Part shown: in pieces, positions 7,210 through 16,037 of the stretch
Position numbering within the stretch: the first letter of the stretch is position 1
Layout of the letters: each line of letters starts with the position of its first letter
Assembly (NCBI GenBank): GCA_963754265.1
Contig: CAVWFB010000002.1
Span: 1-64,000 of the forward strand
DNA length: 64,000 nucleotides
Reading direction: 5' to 3'
From: AC-32 sp963754265
GTDB lineage: Bacteria > Actinomycetota > Thermoleophilia > Gaiellales > Gaiellaceae
The notes under the pieces: generated by a model
Told to the model about the DNA's origin: nothing
The model's input: only the letters and a program-made list of their open reading frames with translations
Database searches by the model: none
Position numbers and translations under genes: made by a program

Positions 7210-9188
7210 ACGCGACCCGCGAGGATCGCGACCAGCGCGCGACCCCGCCGCCGGCGCCGCGCGGGTCCTCGCCGCCGCCCGAGCAGCCCCGCTTTCGCCT
7301 GAGTCGCCGCTGGATCATCTTCGGGCTCGCGCTGCTGGCCTTCAACTTCTACCTCGGCTCGCGTGCGATGCAGCCCGCCTCGCGAGTTCGCGTTCCGTAC
7401 AGCCCGTTCTTCCTCCAGCACGTGAAGGCGGGGGACGTGAAGGAGATCACCTCGAAGGGCACCGCGATCCAGGGCACCTTCACGCACAAGGAACGGTACG
7501 CAGGTTCGAAGCCGACGACGCGCTTCCGCACCGAGGTTCCCGCGTTCGCCGACACCGACGCCCTCTCGCACCTGCTTCAGCAGAAGGGCGTGGTCGTCAA
7601 CGCCGAGCCGCTGGACACCGGAGCGCCATGGTGGCAGAACCTGTTGCTCGGCTTCGGGCCGACCATCCTCTTTCTCTTCCTGCTGTTCTGGCTGCTCCGC
7701 CGAGCCGGGAACGTTCAGAACGTCCTCGGCTCGTTCGGCCGCTCGCGAGCCCGGAGATATCAGCCGGCCGGCGACAAGGTCACGTTCGCTGATGTCGCGG
7801 GGATCGACGAGGCGAAGGCGGAGCTGACGGAGGTCGTCGACTTCCTGCGTCATCCCGAGAAGTACCAGAAGCTCGGCGGACGGATTCCGCACGGCGTCCT
7901 GCTCTCCGGCCCGCCGGGGACGGGCAAGACGCTGCTCGCCCGGGCGGTGGCGGGTGAGGCGGACGTGCCGTTCTTCTCGTTGGCGGCTTCCGAGTTCGTC
8001 GAGGCGATCGTCGGCGTCGGGGCATCGCGCGTGCGCGACCTCTTCACGCAGGCCAAGGAGGCCGCCCCCGCGATCGTGTTCATCGACGAGCTCGACGCGA
8101 TCGGCCGGTCGCGGACGTCCGGCATCGCCGGCTTCAGCGGCGGCAACGACGAGCGCGAACAGACGCTCAACCAGATCCTCACCGAGATGGACGGGTTCGA
8201 CTCCTCCATCAGCGTGATCGTGATCGGTGCGACCAACCGGCCCGACGTTCTCGACCAGGCGCTGCTTCGCCCCGGCCGCTTCGACCGCCGGGTTGCGGTG
8301 CAGCCGCCCGACCGTGCCGGACGCGAGGCGATCCTCAAGGTGCACACGCGTGGCCTGCCGCTCGGGCCGGACGTCGATCTAGGCCGGATCGCGGCGACGA
8401 CCCCGGGCATGGTCGGGGCGGATCTCGCGAATCTCGCCAACGAGGCCGCTCTGCTGGCGGCTCGGCGGAACCACGAGGTCGTCGACGAATCCGACTTCAC
8501 CGACGCGCTCGAGCGAATCGTGCTCGGCGCCGAGCGGCAGGTGCTGATGAGCCCCGAAGACCGGCGCCGGACCGCCTACCACGAGGGCGGGCATGCGATC
8601 GTCGGCATGCTCACCGAGGGCGCCGATCCGGTGCGCAAGATCTCGATCATCCCCCGCGGGGTCGCGCTGGGCGTCACGTTCGCGGCGCCGGAGAGCGACC
8701 GCTTCAACTACCGCGAGCCCGAGGTGCACGCGAAGATCAACGTCGCGCTCGGGGGCCGGGCGGCAGAGGAGATCGTCTTCGGCGAGACGAGCACGGGCGC
8801 CGAGTCGGATATCCAGCAGCTCACCGAGATCGCGCGCCAGATGGTCGGCCGCTGGGGCATGAGCCCCGCGATCGGCCCGGTGGCGGTGATCCAGCGGGAC
8901 GGCTCGGGTCCCCTGCTTCCGGGCGCCGCCGAGGTCTCGTCCGACACCCAACGGCTGGTCGATCAGGAGGTGCGCCGCATCGTCCAGGAATCGCACGAGG
9001 AGGTCCTGTCCCTGCTTCGGGAGAACCGGGGCAAGCTCGATTCACTCGCGAACGCGCTGCTCGAGCACGAGACCCTGGACGAGGACGATGCCTACGCGGC
9101 CGCAGGAGTCCCCCGGGTTGAGACCGAGAGCACCGATTCGTACGCGACGGCAGCCCGTTCGCGGATCGACGGCCGAGAGGGGAGCTGA
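7206..9188 (+). CDS. ftsH: ATP-dependent zinc metalloprotease FtsH
   Basis: A 660-residue membrane AAA+ protease that degrades misfolded membrane proteins and short-lived regulators. Order: cytoplasmic Pro-rich start, TM1 (about 36-49), a periplasmic-type domain, TM2 (about 150-164), AAA+ module with Walker A GPPGTGKT (235-242), Walker B FIDELDAIG and second region of homology LLRPGRFDRR, then the peptidase with zinc site HEGGH (459-463; HEAGH is the commonest form). All catalytic parts are present. The start is a GTG overlapping the stop of a tiny upstream frame. Divergent from ppk1. Confidence 0.96.
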   Translation: MNATREDRDQRATPPPAPRGSSPPPEQPRFRLSRRWIIFGLALLAFNFYLGSRAMQPASRVRVPYSPFFLQHVKAGDVKEITSKGTAIQGTFTHKERYAGSKPTTRFRTEVPAFADTDALSHLLQQKGVVVNAEPLDTGAPWWQNLLLGFGPTILFLFLLFWLLRRAGNVQNVLGSFGRSRARRYQPAGDKVTFADVAGIDEAKAELTEVVDFLRHPEKYQKLGGRIPHGVLLSGPPGTGKTLLARAVAGEADVPFFSLAASEFVEAIVGVGASRVRDLFTQAKEAAPAIVFIDELDAIGRSRTSGIAGFSGGNDEREQTLNQILTEMDGFDSSISVIVIGATNRPDVLDQALLRPGRFDRRVAVQPPDRAGREAILKVHTRGLPLGPDVDLGRIAATTPGMVGADLANLANEAALLAARRNHEVVDESDFTDALERIVLGAERQVLMSPEDRRRTAYHEGGHAIVGMLTEGADPVRKISIIPRGVALGVTFAAPESDRFNYREPEVHAKINVALGGRAAEEIVFGETSTGAESDIQQLTEIARQMVGRWGMSPAIGPVAVIQRDGSGPLLPGAAEVSSDTQRLVDQEVRRIVQESHEEVLSLLRENRGKLDSLANALLEHETLDEDDAYAAAGVPRVETESTDSYATAARSRIDGREGS

Positions 9189-9215
9189 GTTGAGGCTAGG
9201 CCGAACGCGGGCGGC

Positions 9216-9539
9216 TCAGCGCGCTTCCTCGTCGACCGTCCGCTCGGCCGTCGGAAGCGCCTCGAGTCGCTCGTCCGGGATGGGCTCGCCGCTCTCGATC
9301 GAGCGGCCGTAGGTACCGGCGGCGAGGCGGGCCTCGGCACGCTCGACGGCCGCTAGCTCCTCGCGTAGGTCGTCTGCCAGACCTTCGTCGAGCTCGTCCT
9401 GATAGAGGTCGGACGCCTGGTTGGCGGGGTCTTTCTCGTCCGCCGGCTCGCCGGTGTCCTCGTGCCCGAGCCTCGCGAGGGACCGCTCGATTCGCTCGCG
9501 CTCTTGCGCAAGCAATTCGCGAGCCCGCTCAGAATCCAT
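9216..9539 (-). CDS. TraR/DksA-like protein lacking the zinc-finger cysteines
   Basis: A 107-residue protein with the DksA/TraR layout: a long charged coiled coil (about 1-75), then the C-terminal GTYG...GEPIPDERLEALPTA motif. The cysteines of the zinc finger are gone: the usual C-x2-C of this region reads GRSIESGEPIP here, and the final cysteine is also absent. It belongs to the family by its framing residues but cannot bind zinc that way. DksA-like proteins insert into the RNA polymerase secondary channel; whether this one does is unknown. The ATG at 9539 is preferred over the adjacent GTG because a TAACGT box (9546-9551) lies 6 bases upstream. Confidence 0.75.
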   Translation of the reverse strand: MDSERARELLAQERERIERSLARLGHEDTGEPADEKDPANQASDLYQDELDEGLADDLREELAAVERAEARLAAGTYGRSIESGEPIPDERLEALPTAERTVDEEAR

Positions 9540-9545
9540 CACGCA

Positions 9546-9551
9546 ACGTTA
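9546..9551 (-). promoter_or_regulatory. -10 box (TAACGT) of the DksA-like gene
   Basis: TAACGT on the minus strand, 6 bases before the ATG at 9539. Confidence 0.4.
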
Positions 9552-9675
9552 GCGTGGCCGAGAGTCCGACGAGTCACGGGCGCCGAGAGTCCTGTCGATC
9601 TGGAACACCTACGACTCCTCCGACGTTCTATCTAGTGCGGGCGAAACGTGCCCGCATCGTCACAAGGAGGGACTC

Positions 9676-9876
9676 TTGAAGCATCCAAACATGCACCGCA
9701 TCGACGTGCGCTGCTCGTCATGCGGCGCGCCTTTCAGCATCCGCTCCACCGCGGAAGCCTTCTCGATCGACGTCTGCTCGAACTGCCATCCGGCGTACAC
9801 CGGGCGTGAGCGAGCCGTTGCGAGCGGCGGGCGCATCGAGCGCTTCGAACGGCGACGCGCTCTGTCCGCCGCCTAG
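9676..9876 (+). CDS. rpmE: 50S ribosomal protein L31, zinc-binding type
   Basis: A 66-residue L31 of the large ribosomal subunit. The zinc ligands C13-x2-C16 and C34-x2-C37 are present, as is the family signature VCSNCHPAYTG and the ending GGRIERFERR. The start is taken as TTG at 9676 because AAGGAGGG (9664-9671) stands just before it; the internal ATG at 9691 would leave that Shine-Dalgarno too far away. The presence of all cysteines makes this the zinc-replete (C+) form. It stands alone between a divergent DksA-like gene and a hypothetical gene. Confidence 0.93.
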   Translation: MKHPNMHRIDVRCSSCGAPFSIRSTAEAFSIDVCSNCHPAYTGRERAVASGGRIERFERRRALSAA

Positions 9877-9888
9877 CCCGTCCAGCGC

Positions 9889-10455
9889 ATGCGGCCGCTG
9901 CTCGACGAGGTCCTGCCGCGATTCGATGCCGGTGAAGTGCACGACCTCTGGATCCCGGCCCAGCCGGACGTCGCGTTCGCGGCGGTGAAGGAGGTGACCG
10001 TGCGCGAGGTACGCCTCCTGACGCCGCTGGAGACGCTTCGGGGGCTGCCGAGCCTGCTGACGGGACGCGCGGCCTTCCGGCCGGACGGCTCGGCACCCGT
10101 CCTCGAGGCGTTCACCGTGGGGGTCGTCCCCCTGGGCGAACGTCCCGGCACCGAGATCGCCGCCGGAGCCATCGGCCGCTTCTGGCGGTGGGCCGGCAAC
10201 GAGCCGGCGGCGGTGCGGACGCGCGAGGACTTCCTCTCGTTCGCGGGGCCCGGATACGCGAAGGCGGCGATCGCGTTCCTCGTGCGCCCGGAGCGCGGCG
10301 GCAGCCGAGTGGTCACCGAGACCCGCGTCGCGGGCACGAGCCCCGAGGCGACCCGGGCGTTGCTGCGCTACTGGGTTGCAATCCGGCTCGGGAGCGGCGC
10401 GATCCGTCGAAGCTGGCTCGCCGCGATCCGGCGCCGCGCGGCTCGCGCTCGCTAG
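9889..10455 (+). CDS. Conserved hypothetical protein, possibly SRPBCC-like
   Basis: A 188-residue cytoplasmic protein starting MRPLLDEVLPRFDAGEVHDL, 12 bases after rpmE. The pattern of alternating strands, with AVKEVTVREVRLLTPLETLR, a central GAIGRFWRW and a late SRVVTETRVAGT followed by a long C-terminal helix, resembles the helix-grip (polyketide cyclase/SRPBCC) fold. That is judged by pattern only. No catalytic residues can be assigned. The strongly basic tail (IRRRAARAR) is unusual. Similar proteins occur widely in actinomycetes without a known role. Confidence 0.55.
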   Translation: MRPLLDEVLPRFDAGEVHDLWIPAQPDVAFAAVKEVTVREVRLLTPLETLRGLPSLLTGRAAFRPDGSAPVLEAFTVGVVPLGERPGTEIAAGAIGRFWRWAGNEPAAVRTREDFLSFAGPGYAKAAIAFLVRPERGGSRVVTETRVAGTSPEATRALLRYWVAIRLGSGAIRRSWLAAIRRRAARAR

Positions 10456-10497
10456 GGAGGGACATTCGTTCCTACGCGATCCTGCGCGGCCGCGAAA

Positions 10498-11718
10498 ATG
10501 GCGGCAGTGACCGCCTCTCGACTCCGGGTGCCGCCGGTGGGTCTCGGCCTCGCGCTCGTGGGCTTGCTCGGCCTAGCGGTCGTCGCCGCCTCGGCATCGG
10601 GCTCGCCGCTCCCGCCGGGTCGACCGGAGTCGAGCGACCTCCCCGGAGTCGTCTTCCTGGTGGCGGCCGGGGCCGCCTTCGCCCTCTACGTCCTCGCGAT
10701 CGTCGTCATTCGCAGGCGCGGACCGAGCCTCGTCGTGGTGTGTTGCGTCGCCGCCGCGATCCAACTCATCCCGCTGGCCGGGCCCTTGCTCCTCTCGCGT
10801 GACGTCTACGCGTACTGGACCTACGGGCGCCTGGTCACCGCCCACGACGTGAACCCGTACGTTGTTCCTCCCTCGACGTACAGCGCCGATCCCGGCGAGC
10901 GGCAGATGGCGCCCGCCTGGCGAGGAACCACGTCCGTCTACGGTCCGGTCTTCTCGGCCGCCTCGGCGGGCCTCGCCAAGGCGACGGGACGATCCGCCGA
11001 GACGACGGCCTTCTCGTACCGGCTGCTGGCTGCCCTGGGGATGCTGGCGGTCGTCGGCCTGGCGGTGGTCGCTGCGCCTGTGCCCGCGTTCGCTGCCGCC
11101 TTCGTCGGCTGGAATCCGATGCTTGCCCTCGATTTCGCCGGCGGCGGGCACAACGACGTCTGGATGGTCGCCTTCGTCCTGGGCGCGCTGGCGCTAGCGT
11201 CGCGACGTCGGCCGGTGCTGGCCGGCGCCAGCTGGGCTCTTGCGGTCGGCGTGAAGTGGGTGCCGCTCGTGCTCCTGCCTCTCAGCCTGGTCGCAGCCCG
11301 TGGGCGCTACGCGCGCCTGGTCGCCGCCGGATTCCTCGTCACGTTGGCCGCCATCGTCACCGGCGCCTCCCTCGCGTTCGGATCGGCCTGGCTGACCGCG
11401 CTGGTGCCGCTTGCCCGGCACCACGCCGGCTTCTCGCTCCCTTCGCGCCTCGTCGATTTCGGCCTTCCCCGCCCGCTCGCAGACCTGTCGGCGGCGGCCC
11501 CGCTTCTCCTGGCGCTCCCGTGGCTCCTGCGTGACGCGCGCGCCGGGCGTCCACGGCTCGCACTCGCCACCGGGCTGATGGTGATCGCGAGCCCCTGGGT
11601 GTTGCCGTGGTACGCGGTCTGGATCGTCCCGCTCGCTGCGATCGAGGAGGACCGGCTCGCCTGGGTGCTGGCGCTGACGGTGTGCGCCTACCTCTTGCCC
11701 GACCGCATCCCGCTCTAG
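10498..11718 (+). CDS. GT-C family mannosyltransferase, MptB/GT87-like
   Basis: A 406-residue polytopic membrane protein with about 10-12 hydrophobic segments. An early extracytoplasmic loop carries DVYAYWTYGRL...NPYVVPPS and SVYGPVF, and a later one GGGHNDVWM. This is the pattern of polyprenyl-phosphomannose-dependent alpha-1,6-mannosyltransferases of the MptB/DUF2029 group, with the aspartate of DVY as likely catalytic base. It probably extends a mannose-containing cell-envelope glycan outside the membrane; the exact acceptor cannot be read from sequence. It converges with the ABC permease gene, the two stops overlapping by 4 bases. Confidence 0.75.
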   Translation: MAAVTASRLRVPPVGLGLALVGLLGLAVVAASASGSPLPPGRPESSDLPGVVFLVAAGAAFALYVLAIVVIRRRGPSLVVVCCVAAAIQLIPLAGPLLLSRDVYAYWTYGRLVTAHDVNPYVVPPSTYSADPGERQMAPAWRGTTSVYGPVFSAASAGLAKATGRSAETTAFSYRLLAALGMLAVVGLAVVAAPVPAFAAAFVGWNPMLALDFAGGGHNDVWMVAFVLGALALASRRRPVLAGASWALAVGVKWVPLVLLPLSLVAARGRYARLVAAGFLVTLAAIVTGASLAFGSAWLTALVPLARHHAGFSLPSRLVDFGLPRPLADLSAAAPLLLALPWLLRDARAGRPRLALATGLMVIASPWVLPWYAVWIVPLAAIEEDRLAWVLALTVCAYLLPDRIPL

Positions 11719-12530
11719 TCGCCCGCGACGTCGCGGCGCAGGAAGACGACGTATGCCGCGACGAGCGGAAGCGCGATGTACAGACCGCACACCCAGACCG
11801 CCCTGATCACGGGAGTCCAGTCGGCGGGGACCCGCAGAAACCCGTGCCACGCGTCGAATTGCGTGCCGAGCAGGTAGGAGCGAAAGCTCTCGGTCCCCGG
11901 GAGGACGCCGAGAAGCTGCATCAGCAGCGCCCACATCAGCGTCCCGACGACCGCCGCCGCGCTGTTCCGCGTCATCGTCGACAGCATCAGCCCGAAGGCG
12001 GCGACGCCCACGAGCGGGAGCGCGTAGATCGCGAGGCTCGCGGCGAGCAGGCCGAGCCCATGGCCGGCCGAGATCTTGGTCCCGGAGAGCGAGGTGAGCG
12101 GGTGAAAGCCCCAGGCGACACTGCCGGCCACGAGGCCAACGAGGCCCATGGCGAGGATGACAGCGAGCGTGTAGCTGATCGCGGCGAGCACCTTTCCCGT
12201 CAACACCTCGCTGCGCTCGCGCGAGCGGGTGAGGATCGTCTTCAGCGTCCCGTTGTGACTTTCCGCGGCGACGATGTCCCCGGCGACGAGGGCGGTGATC
12301 AGCGGAAAGCCCCAGATCGACATGAAGAAGAGGACGACGAAGGGAACGGCGAGACCGGTGTCGCGGATGTAGCGACCGAGCGGGACGTCGTTGGGGCCGC
12401 CGCTCTGGAGAACGAGCACGACGACGAAGATGACCGGGACGAGCGCGGCCGTGCCGATCCCGAGATAGGTCCGCTTCTGCGCGAGCAGCTTGGCGATCTC
12501 CCAGCGGTAGACCCTGGCGACGGCGCTCAT
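11715..12530 (-). CDS. ABC transporter permease (ABC-2 type)
   Basis: A 271-residue integral membrane protein with six hydrophobic segments. It begins with a cytoplasmic YRWEIAKLLAQKRTYLG stretch and shows the ABC-2 layout, including the VAAESHNGTLKTILTRSRER loop after the second segment. It is the membrane partner of the ATPase encoded upstream; start and stop overlap (TGATG). Together they probably export a small molecule, peptide or lipid. The operon also carries a two-component system and a LolA-like protein, which suggests an envelope-stress or antimicrobial-response exporter (inference). Confidence 0.85.
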   Translation of the reverse strand: MSAVARVYRWEIAKLLAQKRTYLGIGTAALVPVIFVVVLVLQSGGPNDVPLGRYIRDTGLAVPFVVLFFMSIWGFPLITALVAGDIVAAESHNGTLKTILTRSRERSEVLTGKVLAAISYTLAVILAMGLVGLVAGSVAWGFHPLTSLSGTKISAGHGLGLLAASLAIYALPLVGVAAFGLMLSTMTRNSAAAVVGTLMWALLMQLLGVLPGTESFRSYLLGTQFDAWHGFLRVPADWTPVIRAVWVCGLYIALPLVAAYVVFLRRDVAGD

Positions 12531-13474
12531 CAGGCGACTACCTCAGCGCGGTCGTGGTCGCTCGACTCGCCGCCGGTGAGCCCGAGGAACAGCTCTTCGA
12601 GGCTCGCGGTGGCCGGGACGAGCCCGGTGAGCCCGATGCGGGCCTGGCCGAGCGCAATCGTGAGCGCGGCGACCGCGTCCTCGTCAGCCTTGAACGCCAG
12701 CTCCGCGCCGTCGAGCGTGACCTCCTCGATTCCGGGCTGCGAGAGGCACAGCACCCGCGCACGCTCGGGCTCGGAGGTTCGCATCCAGTAGCCCGCCGAC
12801 GCCGTCGCGAGCAGCTGCTTCAGGGCGCCCTCGTACACGATCCGGCCCTTGCGGACGATCGCAACGCGGTTACAGAGGTCCTCCACCTCGCCGAGCAGGT
12901 GACTCGAGAGAAGCACGGTGATCCCTTCGTCCGCGAGCCTGCGCACGAGCTCGCGCATGTCTCGCATGCCCGCCGGGTCGAGCCCGGTCGTCGGCTCGTC
13001 GAGCAGGAGCAGACGCGGCTGCCGGATCAGCGAGGCCGCGATGCCAAGCCGCTGGCGCATCCCGTGCGAGTAGCCACCGACGCGGTCCTTCGCCCGGTCG
13101 CGCAGGTCGACGAGCTCGAGCATCTCCTCGATCCGCGTGCGGGAGTCCCCGTCGTCGTAGTCGGCGAGCAGCCGCAGGTTCTTGCGACCCGAGAGGTACG
13201 GGTAGAAGCGGGGCTCCTCGACGAAGCCCGCGACGCCGGCGAGCGCTTTCGCTCCTTCGGCGAGCGGATCGCGTCCGAACAGGCGGACCGAGCCTTCACT
13301 CGGGCGGATCAGGCCGAGCATCATCCTCAGCGACGTGGTCTTGCCGGCGCCGTTCGGACCGAGGTAGCCGAAGACGTCGCCCGGCTCGACGGTCAGGTCG
13401 ACGTGATCGACGGCGACGATCTCTCCGTAGCGCTTGACGAGACCGCGCGCGGTGACGGGAAGTGCGTCGTTCAC
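12530..13474 (-). CDS. ABC transporter ATP-binding protein
   Basis: A 314-residue ATPase of the ABC-2 exporter type (DrrA/CcmA-like). Visible motifs: Walker A GPNGAGKTTS, Q-loop region GFVEEPRFYPYLSG, a signature reading YSHGMRQRLGIA (SHGMR in place of the canonical LSGGQ, common in this group), Walker B LLLLDEPTTGLDP and the H-loop LLSSH. A roughly 90-residue C-terminal regulatory domain follows. The GTG start at 13474 overlaps the stop of the LolA-like gene (GTGA), so the gene is translationally coupled. It energises the permease encoded directly downstream. Confidence 0.92.
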   Translation of the reverse strand: MNDALPVTARGLVKRYGEIVAVDHVDLTVEPGDVFGYLGPNGAGKTTSLRMMLGLIRPSEGSVRLFGRDPLAEGAKALAGVAGFVEEPRFYPYLSGRKNLRLLADYDDGDSRTRIEEMLELVDLRDRAKDRVGGYSHGMRQRLGIAASLIRQPRLLLLDEPTTGLDPAGMRDMRELVRRLADEGITVLLSSHLLGEVEDLCNRVAIVRKGRIVYEGALKQLLATASAGYWMRTSEPERARVLCLSQPGIEEVTLDGAELAFKADEDAVAALTIALGQARIGLTGLVPATASLEELFLGLTGGESSDHDRAEVVA

Positions 13475-14655
13475 TTGAGGTCGCGTGCAGCCGTCTCGGC
13501 CGCGGCCGGCGGCAAGGAGCCGGCGAGGACGTAGGAGACCCCGTTGCGCTGCCACTGGATGACCGTCCCGAGCTGCGTTGCGAGCTCGTGGCCGGTGAGG
13601 CCGTCGATGGAGATCCTCGGCAGGCTCGAGAGCACTCCGCCCTGCTGGGCTGCCGAATCAGCCTTCCGCTCGAGGACGACGATCGCGCCGAGGCCCTGGC
13701 CGTAGACCACGAGAACCGCCTTCGAGTCGGCGCCGCCGACCGCCCGCACGTCCTGTCGCGGCAGTCCGACCAGCTTGCTGGGCGCGACGACCGCGAACCC
13801 GGCCGCAGCCTGGGCCGCCGAGAGGCCGCTCACCGGCTTGGCTTCTCTCGTCGAGTGCGCGGCCGCCCTCGCCGTCGACCCGAGGTCGACCGTCTTGGCC
13901 CCGGCCGGCGGGGAGATCGCGACGTCGCTCTCCGGGACCGCGCCGTACGAGATGTGGGTCACCTGGAGCTCGAGCACCGGCGAGGAGCTGCCCTGGGCGA
14001 AGATCGCCACGTCGAGGGGAACGCCGCGGGCCGCGTCCCAGGCGAGCTCCGCCGATCCGAGCAGTCCGCCGTCGTGCTTGGGCGAGATGTGCACGCGGTA
14101 GGCGGCTTGCCCCGCCACGTCGGTCGGCTGCGCACCGGAAAGCGTGGCGTGCTGGCGGAGCTTCGCGAGAAAGTCGCCGATCTCGGAGAGCGCCGGCGGC
14201 GCACCCGCGTCGCGAGTCGGATTCGCCTCCTTGCTCTGCCCGGGGAGGGTCGCCTTGTAGACCGTGTTGGACGACGCGTCGTACACGCTCACGCGCTTCC
14301 CGTTCCAGACGACCTGCACGTCCCCGGCGTTGGACTGCAGCTCGAGACGGCCCTTCCCGGCGTTCGTCAGCCAGAGGCGTCCGGAGGCGCCCGACATCAG
14401 CGCCGAGCCGACGTTCCCGAGCAGGTCACCCGACGGGAACAGCCGATTCGTGAACTTGATGCGCGCGGTGATTCCGTCCGGCTTCGAGGCCGCGAGACCG
14501 TCGTGGATCGCCTGGGGAAGAGCCTTCGGGGGAGGCGTCGGGCCACCGCCGCCGCTCGCGGCGACCGCAACCGAGGCGGCGACCACGACCAGCGCGACAA
14601 CGCCGGCGAGGAGCATGGCCAAGCGGGGAGTGGAGAGCGTGCGGAGGAGCTTCAC
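13471..14655 (-). CDS. Membrane-anchored LolA/RseB-like lipoprotein-carrier-fold protein
   Basis: A 394-residue protein with one N-terminal membrane helix (about 12-33, LAMLLAGVVALVVVAASVAV) and an extracytoplasmic body. There is no lipobox cysteine. The body has the strand pattern of the LolA/RseB fold (GRLWLTNAGKGRLELQSNAG, VVWNGKRVSVYDASSNTVYK) and a C-terminal domain (VAISPPAGAKTVDLG onward). Proteins of this fold sense or carry lipids and lipoproteins at the outer membrane face. Here it sits between a sensor kinase and an ABC transporter, overlapping both by 4 bases. It may act as a substrate- or signal-sensing accessory (inference). Confidence 0.6.
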   Translation of the reverse strand: MKLLRTLSTPRLAMLLAGVVALVVVAASVAVAASGGGGPTPPPKALPQAIHDGLAASKPDGITARIKFTNRLFPSGDLLGNVGSALMSGASGRLWLTNAGKGRLELQSNAGDVQVVWNGKRVSVYDASSNTVYKATLPGQSKEANPTRDAGAPPALSEIGDFLAKLRQHATLSGAQPTDVAGQAAYRVHISPKHDGGLLGSAELAWDAARGVPLDVAIFAQGSSSPVLELQVTHISYGAVPESDVAISPPAGAKTVDLGSTARAAAHSTREAKPVSGLSAAQAAAGFAVVAPSKLVGLPRQDVRAVGGADSKAVLVVYGQGLGAIVVLERKADSAAQQGGVLSSLPRISIDGLTGHELATQLGTVIQWQRNGVSYVLAGSLPPAAAETAARDLK

Positions 14656-16037
14656 GGCGTTCCTTTCTCGGGCTGTCCACCGCTCGTTGTACCGGCGGAC
14701 TCTGAGAGATCTCTGAGAGCCGGCAGCTCGATCGTGAAGACCGCCCCTTCAGCGAAGGCACGGCCACCGTGTCGCTCCGCGATCGCCTGCACGATCGAGA
14801 GGCCGAGGCCCGAGCCCGGACCACCGCCTCCACCCCGCCAGAAGCGCTCGAACGCCCGCGCGGCCTGGTAGGGCTGAAGTCCCGACCCCTCGTCGGAGAC
14901 GCTGAGGACGGCCAATCCCTCGTTTTCGCTCGCGGCCACGGTGATCGTGCCGCCCTCCCGGCCGTGTCGGTGCGCGTTCTCGACGAGGTTGGAGAGCGCA
15001 CGTTCGAGCGCCGCACCCTCGCCCCGCACCCGCACCGGCCGAGGCGCACGAGCCTCCACGGCGGGGTCAGCCTCCGCAGCGGCCCGCGCGAGCAGGTCGA
15101 GCCGGACCTCCTCGACCGGAGCTTCGGCAGCCTCCTCACGCGACAGAACGAGCAGGTCGTCCGCCAACCCTGCGAGACGCTCGGCGTCACGCTCCAGCTC
15201 CTCGACGAGCTCCGGCGTCTGACCGTGCCGCCGCAGATACGCCACGTTGCCGCGCAGCGCGGTCAGCGGCGTGCGCAGCTCGTGGGAGGCATCCGCGAGG
15301 AAGCGCCGTTCCGCGTCACGAGAGTGTTCGAGGCTCGCGAGCATCGCGTTCAGGGTCGTCCCCAGCCTGCCCACCTCGTCCGCGGCGGGTTGCTCGGGCA
15401 GGCGGCGACGCGGATCGCCGGTGCGCTCGATCTCCGACGCGGCGTTTGCAAGCTGCCCGAGCGGCCGGAGGGCTCGCCGCATGAGCAGCGCCACCGGCCC
15501 CGCTGCCAGGATCGCCGCCACGAGCGCCGCCAGCACCGAGATGAGGCGCAGGCTCGCAACGGTCTCCCCCAGGTCGTGCGTCGAGGCCGCGACGATCACG
15601 GCCCCGCCCGCTGCCCTGCCTCCGAACTCCGCGAGCGGCGCCACGTACACGCGCACCGGATCGGTCCCGAGCATCGCGTCTCGATAGCCCGAAGCACCAT
15701 GCGCGATGGCCGAGCCCACGAGCCCGCCGAGCGGCAGAACCTGCCCGCCGAGGGCCAGCGAGCGCGCGACGATCCGTCCGCGCCGGTCGATGACCTCGAC
15801 CGACAGCTGCGTACCTCCGACAGGCGAGTCGAGCGCTCCCGGCCTCGTCAGAAGCGCCGGCGCGGAGGCACTCAGCTGCGAGACCTCGACCGCACGTTGC
15901 CGCAGCGTCCGATCGAGCGAGCTGTGGAGATGCCGGGCTACAAGAAGATCGACGGCCGCACCCACCGCGACGAGCACGAGCACGATCGCGACGGCCGCCG
16001 CGACGACTGCCCGAACCTGGATCGAGCGCCGGCTCAC
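14652..16037 (-). CDS. Two-component sensor histidine kinase
   Basis: A 461-residue membrane kinase: TM1 about 9-33, an extracytoplasmic sensor of about 130 residues, TM2 about 165-188, HAMP about 190-240, then the dimerisation domain with phospho-accepting H252 in ADASHELRTPL. The ATP-binding domain shows the N-box (LSNLVENAHRHG), G1 (VSDEGSGL) and G2 (GSGLGLSIVQAIAERHGG). The partner is the OmpR-type regulator upstream (4-base overlap). Of the MprB/BaeS-like class. The signal is unknown, but the co-transcribed LolA-like protein and ABC exporter suggest envelope monitoring. Confidence 0.93.
   Translation of the reverse strand: MSRRSIQVRAVVAAAVAIVLVLVAVGAAVDLLVARHLHSSLDRTLRQRAVEVSQLSASAPALLTRPGALDSPVGGTQLSVEVIDRRGRIVARSLALGGQVLPLGGLVGSAIAHGASGYRDAMLGTDPVRVYVAPLAEFGGRAAGGAVIVAASTHDLGETVASLRLISVLAALVAAILAAGPVALLMRRALRPLGQLANAASEIERTGDPRRRLPEQPAADEVGRLGTTLNAMLASLEHSRDAERRFLADASHELRTPLTALRGNVAYLRRHGQTPELVEELERDAERLAGLADDLLVLSREEAAEAPVEEVRLDLLARAAAEADPAVEARAPRPVRVRGEGAALERALSNLVENAHRHGREGGTITVAASENEGLAVLSVSDEGSGLQPYQAARAFERFWRGGGGGPGSGLGLSIVQAIAERHGGRAFAEGAVFTIELPALRDLSESAGTTSGGQPEKGTP

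Noticed and set aside
7206..9188. FtsH as an inactive protease because of HEGGH instead of HEAGH
   Set aside because: Both zinc-binding histidines and the glutamate are present; the changed residue is not catalytic.
9194..9206. CTAGGCCGAACG as another copy of the palindrome
   Set aside because: Only one partial arm matches and it lies between convergent gene ends, not before a promoter.
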